This document shows positions 36,021-42,500 of a DNA stretch of 42,500 bases, piece by piece. The stretch is from positions 139,343 to 181,842 of the forward strand of contig CAUYUJ010011536.1 of assembly GCA_963575745.1 (NCBI GenBank), written 5' to 3'. Both the position numbers and the translations under genes were made by a program. The stretch comes from Prorocentrum cordatum (lineage: Eukaryota > Sar > Dinophyceae > Prorocentrales > Prorocentraceae). A model generated the notes under the pieces. It was not told the origin of the DNA. It saw only the letters and a list, made by a program, of their open reading frames with translations, and did not search any database. Within the stretch, counting starts at the first letter, position 1. Each line of letters begins with the position of its first letter.

Positions 36021-37658
36021 CATCGCGCAACTTAACGAAGTATTGTCGTCGTACTCTGGCTCGTGTGGGCTAGGATGGGACCACTTGCATCCGCGTCATT
36101 TTTTATGGCTCCCTGATAGTTGCAAGCAGGCGCCCCTGGACATCTTAAAGAAGTGGGGGCAGGATCCGCAAGATTTGGGGCTCTGGACCCGCATGATTTT
36201 CTTTTTAGGTAAACCGGCCCCTGCCTCGGGAGTTCGGCCGATTGTGCTGGCCTCGGTCCGGGGGCGAATCTGGTTTCGACTTCGGCAACCTGTGGCCAGA
36301 AGCTGGGAGCTCTCTTTCAATGATTCGGCTCTCTGGGGCGGATCGGGCCTAACCTGCGATGGGGCAGGCCATGTTCACGACATAGTTCAGAGATTTGCGA
36401 GGCTCAAAGGCTTCGCCGCCATCAGTGGGCTGCCAGACTTAAGCAAATGCTATGAGCACATCTCTCGCGAGGACCTGTTGCGGGAAGGCCTGGCCACGGG
36501 GTTCCCGATTCAGCCTCTCGAGTGTCTCTGTGCTGGCTATCGCCCCCCCCCCCCAGGAGAGCTCGGTGGAAGGCTGCCATTTCAGACGCGGTCGGAGCAG
36601 GCGGCGCCGTCGCGGCTGGTTGCAGCTGCGCGCTTGCTCTGGCCAAGCTTTTAGTCCACGCTGTGATTGTCTCTCTGCAACGGAAGTGTCCCGCTGTCAG
36701 GTTTCAGAATTTAGTCGATGATTTCCTTCTGCAGGCCATAGGAGGTCGTCTCCATGTGCTTGAGCAATTTCTTCGGGCCATGTCGGATCTAGTGGCCGCG
36801 CTGCAGCACAGACAACTAGTCGCCAACTGGGACAAGACTGGTTACATGACTATCTCGGTGGATCTTGACCAAGACCTCAACCAGAGGTGGAACCTCAGCT
36901 CTGAGCAAAGCCTCAGCAGCGGCAGGGTTCCAGGCGCAGACGCCAACAGTGGTGCTGCGCGAAGTGCCACGGAGCAGGACAAACGGATGACCAAATCGGC
37001 CTCGGTATCAGCGCGCGTTTTCGCTCTGAGGAAAGCTGGGGCAAGCGTCGGCGCGATAGCGAGGGGCTCTCCTACGGTGGCGGCGGTGTGGGGGGCGGCG
37101 GTCGCGGGCATTGCTGACTTGAAGCTTGCTGCTCTCAGGCTAGCCACCGTCAGAGGGGAAGGGTGGATTCCTCCTGGCACCTCGGTTGCTCTCAGGTTGC
37201 GTGTCGTCCCCACAGGGGCCACCAGAGATCCCTGGGCTGTTGTGGTCTGTGATGTGATCAAGCATTGGGCATTGAATGTGCAGTGTGTCTTGCCAGGGCT
37301 TGGCCCACTGCAGGCCTGCCTGCAGGAAGCGCATTGCCTGCTGGAAAAACAGAGGCCTTGGTCACAAGTTGGTGACCCGTCTCAGGCTGCAGTTCTTTCT
37401 CTTGCCAGGGTCGGTTGCGCCTTGCCCTCTGCCGATGTGCTTTGGCATCCCAGATTAGGGGAGTTCAACATTGCTGACTTCTCTCCTGCATTCTTTGTTG
37501 ATCTTGTCAGGCCTCTGGCGCTCCAGGCTTCAGACATTGTGGCTTTGGAGAGACTCCAAGCCCGCTGGGTCTCCCCCTTCAACTGGCCTCCCCGCGGCCG
37601 TTCGGAGCCTGGTCGGTTGATCCCAGTGGCCTCAAGCTCGGTTGCATTCCAGAGGTGA
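36021..37658 (+). pseudogene. LINE ORF2, reverse transcriptase domain with one homopolymer frameshift
   Basis: IAQLNEVLSSY and GLGWDHLHPRHF open the domain, and FFLGKPAPASGVRPIVLASV corresponds to the K-P-x-x-x-x-RPI motif. PDLSKCYEHI is motif A (Asp codon at 36436-36438), GCSCALALAKLLVHAV motif B, and QNLVDDFLLQAIGG motif C (the two Asp codons at 36717-36722). The shift from the first to the second frame falls at a run of 12 C (36543-36554), so it could be a real indel or a base-calling error. The second frame runs on through a thumb-like region (VAALQHRQLVANWDKTGYM ...) to TGA 37656-37658. Confidence 0.75.
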
Positions 37659-38100
37659 GATTCAGTCAGATGCTTGCGTTCATTGTGGCACGAGAGGCAC
37701 CTTGTGGCACCTCTTTTATGATTGCCCCAGGTGTCTCCAGGCCAGGCGAGAGGAGCGCCCTCGCCATGTCATGCAGGCCGCCTGGTATGGGAGGCAGATC
37801 GGGGAGGAAGCTGGAGAGCTCATGGCTAGATGCTGCTTCCCCTCCCCGTCCCTCCGCTTCCCTTGCGAAGAGGTTCCCCAGGGGGGCCAGCTCAGGTTTG
37901 TTGGAGTTTTCCTTGGGTGGAAGTTTTCGGGCGCTATCTTTGTAGACGGCTCGGCGTTGCATTCCCGCCTCCAGGGTTTCAGTCGTGCCGGATGGTCGGT
38001 CATTCAGATGGGCCCACTTGGCAGCTTGGTCGGCGCCATGTACGGCGCGGTGCCGCTCCGCGCGGCCCCGGGACAGGCGGCTCGGGGCGGGGAGGACTGG
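37645..38100 (+). pseudogene. LINE ORF2, zinc finger and first half of RNase H
   Basis: After another frame change, GEIQSDACVHCGTRGTLWHL and FYDCPRC form a CxxC...H...C finger of the kind that follows RT in these elements. IFVDGSALHSRLQGFSRAGW and SVIQMGPLGSLVGAMYGAVP give the first RNase H strand with the catalytic Asp (37945-37947). The domain stops near RGGEDW, where foreign sequence begins. Confidence 0.65.
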
Positions 38101-38688
38101 GGGTTCAGGATTCTCTTTCTGTTTAGTTCCCTACCTGGGCTCTGCCTAGAAGGGTTCTTACTCTCTGGGCTTAAAGGGGCCGGGCAGTGGAAAGCGCCCC
38201 GGGCGGTTCCCCCAGTATCCCCTGGGAGCGGTTCCCCCAGTCCCCTGGGGTTTAGCTTTAACTTTAGCTTTAGCTTAGCATTAGCTTTGCTTTAGCTTAG
38301 CTTTAACTCAGCTTTAGCTTAGCTTTAGCTTAGCTCTAGCTTAGCTTTAGCTGAGCTTTAGCTGAGCTTTAGCTTAGCTGAAGCATAGCTTCAGCTAGGC
38401 TTTTAGCTTAGCTTTAACTTAGCTTTAGCTTAGCTTTAGCTCAGCTGTAGCTTAGCTTTAGCTTAGCGTTAGCTGAGCTTTACCTTAGCTTTAGCTTAGT
38501 TTTTGCTTAGCTTTAGCTTAGCTTTAGCTTAGCTTCAGCTTAGCTTCAGTTTAACTTTAGCTTAGCTTTAGCCTAGCTTTAGCTCAGCTTCAGCTTAGCT
38601 TTAGCTGAGCTTTAGCTTTAGCTTAGCTTTGCTGTTACTACTAATGCTGTTTTCCTAGGGGCTCCAACTCCTAGGTAGGGTGGCACTG
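38100..38688. repeat. Insertion into RNase H: (TTTAGCTTAGC)n satellite and flanks
   Basis: 38251-38632 is about 380 bp of an 11-bp unit TTTAGCTTAGC and its 5- and 6-bp variants, dense in AGCT. It is preceded by two copies of GCGGTTCCCCCAG-TCCCCTGGG (about 38199-38250) and followed by TTTTCCTAGGGGCTCC. The RNase H reading is interrupted before it and resumes after it. Confidence 0.85.
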
Positions 38689-38689
38689 A

Positions 38690-39061
38690 GATGATGAATG
38701 GTTTACTGACCACCCGCTGGTTGTCCACACTGATTGTTCTGGCACGTTAGGCTGTGCAACATATTCCAGCATTGCCCTCTTAGCCTCTAACCCCCGTCCT
38801 CAAATGTGGGGAGACTGGTGGAGTGGCATAGGCAGAATGGCCACTGTTTGTAAAGTCGAGGCTCACAGGTGCCTAGGTGCAGCTACCTCGGCTCAGGACG
38901 AATGGCTGATTAAAGGTAGTGCTCTGGTTGATAAGTGGGCCAAGAGAGGAGCCCGTCTCTGGAACGTTCCTCAGGATCACCTGGATTTTGTCTCGTGGTG
39001 CGAAAGGATTGCCTCGGACATTGTCAAGTGGCAGAGCAGGTGTCAGGAAGTTTTTGGATAA
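38690..39061 (+). pseudogene. LINE ORF2, second half of RNase H
   Basis: From 38690 the frame reads DDEWFTDHPLVVHTDCSGTL, GCATYSSIALLASNPRPQMW and ATVCKVEAHR, then SALVDKWAKRGARLW. HTDCSG, KVEAHR and the DKWAK segment correspond to the later RNase H strands and helix (second Asp, His and final Asp). TAA at 39059-39061 interrupts, but the same frame continues. Confidence 0.65.
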
Positions 39062-39850
39062 TTAGAGCAGCCTGACTCGCAGGATCTGGTAGGTACTGCG
39101 GACATTGTCTTGGATGTTGATCTTCCCCCTGGTCTAATTCAGGCCTGTTTAGATGAAGATGTGGCTCCGTTCGGAGACTGGGCCTTGGCTGTGGAGGCTG
39201 AGCATCCTCGCCCCGCTCCTGGCCCTCCCCCTCCACCCACTGTGACAGGGTCTGCTGAATCGGGGGAAGTTGATGATTCCTTTGGCTCTGCCTCTGGTGT
39301 CCCCTGGGTTGTCAGGGGCCACTCACTTGTGCAAGCCTCTGTCACTGACCAGGGCAAGGACTTCAATGATATTTTGTTTTGCAAATTTTGTGGAGCCTCG
39401 GCGCACGCGTCGGCGCGAGGATTCAGAGAGGAGTGCAAGGGTTCTAAGCATCCTGGCCTCAAGACCCAGCGGTCGATGTTGAAGCGGGCGTTATTCCCGG
39501 GGCACGCATATGGCGAAGCCAGGGTGGGCCCTGCCTTTGGACCGACTCTTGCGATGAAAGGTGTTCGTGGTCCTCTGCTTGTTGCTGGTGGGTGCTCTGC
39601 TGCTGCTGCTGCTGCGGGGAGCCCTGACAGCGAGTCAGTTGGAGGACAAGGGTCGGCTGGCAGTCACGAGAGCCCTGTTGCCAGAGGATCTGGTGCGGGG
39701 GGGAGGTCTCGCCTCCTCTGCTTTCGGGGCCTGTAGGCTGTCTCAGTCGCCAAGCTGCATGGTTTCGCCTCGCCTGACGATCTTGTGCAGTGGGAGAGGT
39801 CCTGGCAGAGGTCTCAGAAGGAGGCGTCCGAGCTTACCGATAGCGATTGA
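39062..39850 (+). pseudogene. LINE ORF2, C-terminal Cys-rich domain and tail
   Basis: The frame carries on with LEQPDSQDLVGTADIVLDVD and LPPGLIQACLDEDVAPFGDW, then FCKFCGASAHASARGFREEC and KGSKHPGLKTQRSMLKRALF. The CxxC...C...H pattern followed by a basic helix is a likely nucleic-acid-binding finger. TAG at 39734-39736 is followed in frame by AVSVAKLHGFASPDDLVQWE and ends at TGA 39848-39850, taken as the true end of ORF2. Confidence 0.6.
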
Positions 39851-41040
39851 GCTCTTTAGACGCCGTGTGGCGAGAGGCACCATGACGTGCCCGAGTTGTC
39901 AGTACCCTCAGTACCCTCCTCCTTCTCCTCCGCCCTCTTCTCCTCCTGCTCCTCCTCCTCCTCCTCCTGCTCCCGGTTTCGGCTCAGTTCGGCCCGGGCG
40001 CGCAGTGGACTTGCAGCCCGCCTGCCCTCGGCTGCCGGGCGCGCCGTCGCGGCACGCCGGCGGCCTCCGCTGCATACACGTTGCGGCGTGCCGCGCTGCC
40101 TTCGGGGAGAAGGAAAGGGCCCCGACACTGGGCGTCGTGTTTAGGTCGCAGCGATGGGGGAAACCTCGACCGGAGCTCGTGGTCCCACCTTCACACGGGG
40201 TGCCTCGAGCCGTCTTCATCCGTGCGGGCCCCAGGTGCTTCCACGCCCATGGTGTTCTTTTCACGACGCGCGTGCGTGCTGCAGGAGCAGGAGCAGCAGT
40301 GGTCGCAGCTGTCTCTTCAGATGTTCCGACCTGGGCGGCTGCAACCGCCATGGCGACGCTGGCACCCGAATTCGAGTTCGTGCCAGCGCAGCCACACTGG
40401 TGGGCGAGGCGGAAAATATCTCTGCGGTTGCTCCTCTTGCAGGGATTTTGGGATCTGCGTTCTAAGGGGTTCACAGGGTTCGATTTGGGTCCTGCTGCTG
40501 TTCCTCCTGCAGCATCCTCCACCTCCAACTGCTGTTCCCCCCTTTGGCTTTCACCCTCTATTCCCCAGGCCCCGAGCGGGGGGAAGGGGTAGGAAAAGGA
40601 GGGGGCAGGGAGGAGATAGGTGATGGGTGATCCATGGGGATAAAGGGAAGGGGTGAAGGCGGGAGAGGGGGGGAGACTGGGGGGGAGATCCCGGAGGAGA
40701 GATGGCGGGAGATGCCGGTGGAGAAGGAGGCCTCCAGGGGAGAGAAGGGATCCATAGTGGAGAGAGGATTCAGGGGGTGAAGCCCTGGGGAGGGAGGGCC
40801 GCTTGAGGAGCCAGGGGGGCAGCACCTGGGAAGGTCCTTCGAAGTATTAGGAAGAGCCACCTGGGATTCACCTTCTCCGAAGCATCCCTCCCCCATGGAC
40901 CCTCCCTCCCTTGCTTGAGGATTCCTGATTCCCCGTGGGTTTTCCTTCATGTGATCCACCTGGAGTAGGAGGGCCCCCCTTCTGAACCCTTCAGATTGTT
41001 GTTTCAGTTTTTTCGAAAAGCTCTGCCCCCCCTCCCGAAG
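39851..41040. other. No recognised gene; CTC tract and purine-rich stretch
   Basis: A short (CTC)n (39917-39972) follows the LINE. 40140-40560 is open in one plus frame (ATAMATLAPEFEFVPAQPHW, RRKISLRLLLLQGFWDL), which is mildly protein-like; LAPEFEFVP vaguely resembles a PAM2 peptide, without other support. 40570-40830 is G/A-rich. Confidence 0.35.
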
Positions 41041-41041
41041 A

Positions 41042-41119
41042 CGAAAAGGAGGAGGAGAAGGAGGAGGAGGAGGACGAGGAGGAGGAGGAGGAGGAGGAGG
41101 AGGAGGAGGAGGAGGAGGA
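41042..41119. repeat. (GAG)n microsatellite
   Basis: GAG triplets with a few AAG/ACG variants. Confidence 0.95.
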
Positions 41120-41227
41120 ACATTGTCTTCACCCCAACCAGTGGCCTGTCCTCGCCAGCTCGCAAACGAGGTCGCTCCAGATCGACCGGTGCGCCAGGAG
41201 GCCCGCGTGACCCGCGGGCGCGCGCGA

Positions 41228-41262
41228 GCTGCAGGCTGCAGGCTGCAGGCTGCAGGCTGCAG
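41228..41262. repeat. (GCTGCAG)5 heptamer repeat
   Basis: Five perfect copies of GCTGCAG. The flanking 41120-42010 region is GC-rich with no recognised gene. Confidence 0.95.
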
Positions 41263-42009
41263 GCCGAGGCCGCGGGAGGAGGCGAGGCCGCCTGCCACGC
41301 GTCCCCTGCACGCCCATCCCACCCTCTGCGAGGCTCCCCGGGCGAGGCCGCGCCCCGGCGCGTCCTCTGCCCGCCAGTCGGGGGCTCCCAGGACGGCTCC
41401 GGGACCACGCCGCGTGGTGCGTCGCCAGGGGGGGTGCTCGGGCCGGGCGCGCGCTGCGGGGGGGCTCGGCCGTTCCATCCTCTTGCACGCCGGCCACGTA
41501 GCCATGCGGTTGCCCCGATTGGCCACACGCTGGAGCGGACCGCCGCTGCCTCGCCGCCGGCGGCAGAAGTTCTCTGATGGTGTCCCTGGCGGGGCCCCCG
41601 GGGTCCCCAAGGCGGTGCGGTGGCGGACCGTGCGGTGGAGGTCACCGCAGGGTCTGTCACCGCACCGTCTTGGGACTTGCACTAAAGGGCACGGGCACAC
41701 CCACGTGCCCCGCACGCAGGTGACCCCCAGGGGCGCGAAGATGATCACACACACTTCGCGCGTCGCGGCTCGGGCCAGATAGGCTGCCCTTCCCCACGGG
41801 GGCGAGGGCGCGATGGCGCGGTGGCGCTAGGATCGCCGCGCGTTTCGCATCGAGGGGCGCGATGCGCGACTCCAGGTGACCTGGGGCACTGGCGCTCGCC
41901 CGCCCGCTCGCCCGCCCGCTCGCAGCGCCGATGCCCCAGCGTGCCCGTGCGGCAGCCCCTGCCCTCTGCCTGTGAGGCGTGCCGGGGAGTAGGCGGGGGA
42001 AGAGATCGA

Positions 42010-42245
42010 CGATACGTAAGGGTGACCGGGCTCGTTTCGATTCCTCCGATTCGATTCGATTCGATTTCGATGGTTTCCGATTCCGATTCGACTCGATCTG
42101 GGATTCCGATTTGAGTTCCGATTGCTTGTTGGAGGCATACTAGCCTGCCGATTTCTGCCGATCCGACTTTTCCCGACTCAGCTGCCGATTTCCGACGATC
42201 CGATTCATGTCGATCGCCGATCCGACTTGTCGATCCGATCCTGGG
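42010..42245. repeat. CGATT/CCGATC degenerate repeat
   Basis: GATTCGATTCGATTCGATTT, GATTCCGATTCGACTCGATC, then CCGATCC-type words to 42245. Same family as 32353-32540. Confidence 0.8.
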
Positions 42246-42500
42246 CTCTCCTGCCCTTCGCCAGTGTGACCTTTGGTGCGGGCCCACTGGTGCCCCCCGA
42301 TCGCCGAATGCGATGCGATAGCAGCGGCCTGCGCACTTTGGTTTGGCCCCCTCGCGCCCCTCTGAAAGCCGCGCACCAAAGGTTACTCTTGCCTGGGGTC
42401 ACTCTTGTGTGCAGCCGAAGAGAGAATCGAGGAAAGAAGCACGATGAGCATGACCAAGATGTCACGGGATCTCGTCGACGCCGATCTCGGTCATGGTCCA
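42246..42500. other. No recognised feature to the window end
   Basis: Contains GGGGTCACTCTTGTGTGCAG at 42395-42414, related to words at 6934-6956 and 16064-16087. No gene is supported. Confidence 0.4.

Larger units (their letters stand above)
33280..39905 (+). mobile_element. LINE-type (non-LTR) retrotransposon, decayed copy
   Basis: Two ORFs in tandem (TAG at 34375-34377, four bases, ATG at 34382). ORF1 has a RanBP2-like zinc finger and charged helical segments. ORF2 has, in order, an apurinic endonuclease-type domain, reverse transcriptase with DLSKCYEHI and LVDD, a CxxC...H...C finger, RNase H and a C-terminal Cys-rich domain. This order is that of EN-RT-RNase H LINEs. No LTRs are seen. 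The borders are approximate: the 5' end lies after the CTC tract, and the 3' end is near TCAGTACCCTCAGTACCCT (39898-39916), followed by CTC-rich DNA. The copy is inactive: at least seven in-frame stops, about four frameshifts and one ~600-bp insertion. Confidence 0.85.

Noticed and set aside
38251-38632. Telomere-like repeat (TTTAGGG type)
   Set aside because: The unit is TTTAGCTTAGC with AGCT instead of AGGG, and it is internal to a retrotransposon.
40081-40592. Possible gene at 40081-40592 (LAPEFEFVP, PAM2-like)
   Set aside because: Three overlapping plus frames are open, no splice signals or other motifs support one of them, and the peptide match is weak.

Overview
The window looks like nuclear DNA of a dinoflagellate. 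Four things suggest this. There are two diverged copies of the dinoflagellate spliced-leader sequence near the start of the only clearly recognisable gene. Genuine coding segments are GC-rich with strong third-position G/C bias. Introns have loosely defined borders. Repeats and microsatellites make up a very large share (roughly 6 kb of simple repeats, counted by eye), and there is a decayed LINE-type retrotransposon. I cannot name a genus. Nothing bacterial (operons, Shine-Dalgarno sites) is seen.

Layout. 1-3,150: low-information DNA with long pyrimidine, poly-T and GTC tracts and one exon-like island (2319-2430). 3,150-9,060: a short cysteine-rich ORF, a GC-rich fold-back element, an 11-bp G-rich minisatellite, another exon-like island (6721-6840), and long GAG/GAT tracts. 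9,060-10,213 (minus strand): a coding-like region with one frame break and a PAM2-like motif. 10,280-13,190: GAG, CCT and ATC tracts and a second, nearly perfect copy of the fold-back element. 13,310-13,935 and 19,780-20,012: one ~84-bp tandem repeat family in opposite orientations. 14,900-16,005: a GAG/GAT/GAG tract. 16,690-18,070: three copies of a ~170-bp terminal-inverted-repeat element, two with apparent target-site duplications. 20,012-23,905: five units of a large tandem repeat, each ending in a GTT tract and most carrying a degraded protein-like segment.

24,896-32,311 (plus strand) is the main gene: a four-exon Nma111/DEG7-type HtrA-like serine protease, about 985 residues as spliced here. 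It has an intact His66/Asp100/Ser183 triad, a second catalytically dead protease-like half, and PDZ modules. A trans-splice acceptor with a relict spliced leader lies about 70 bp upstream of the chosen ATG. Intron 2 is about 4 kb and holds several unrelated repeat arrays plus a zinc-binding-like ORF.

33,280-39,905 is a LINE-type retrotransposon: ORF1 with a RanBP2-like zinc finger, then ORF2 with endonuclease, reverse transcriptase, zinc finger, RNase H and a C-terminal Cys-rich domain. It is broken by stops, frameshifts and an inserted TTTAGC satellite. 39,905-42,500 is again low-information DNA with GAG, GCTGCAG and CGATT repeats.

The protease gene is the only one I consider likely to be functional. 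The rest is mostly repeat biology: at least two non-autonomous element families, several tandem families used more than once, and fragments of protein-like sequence copied within repeats.
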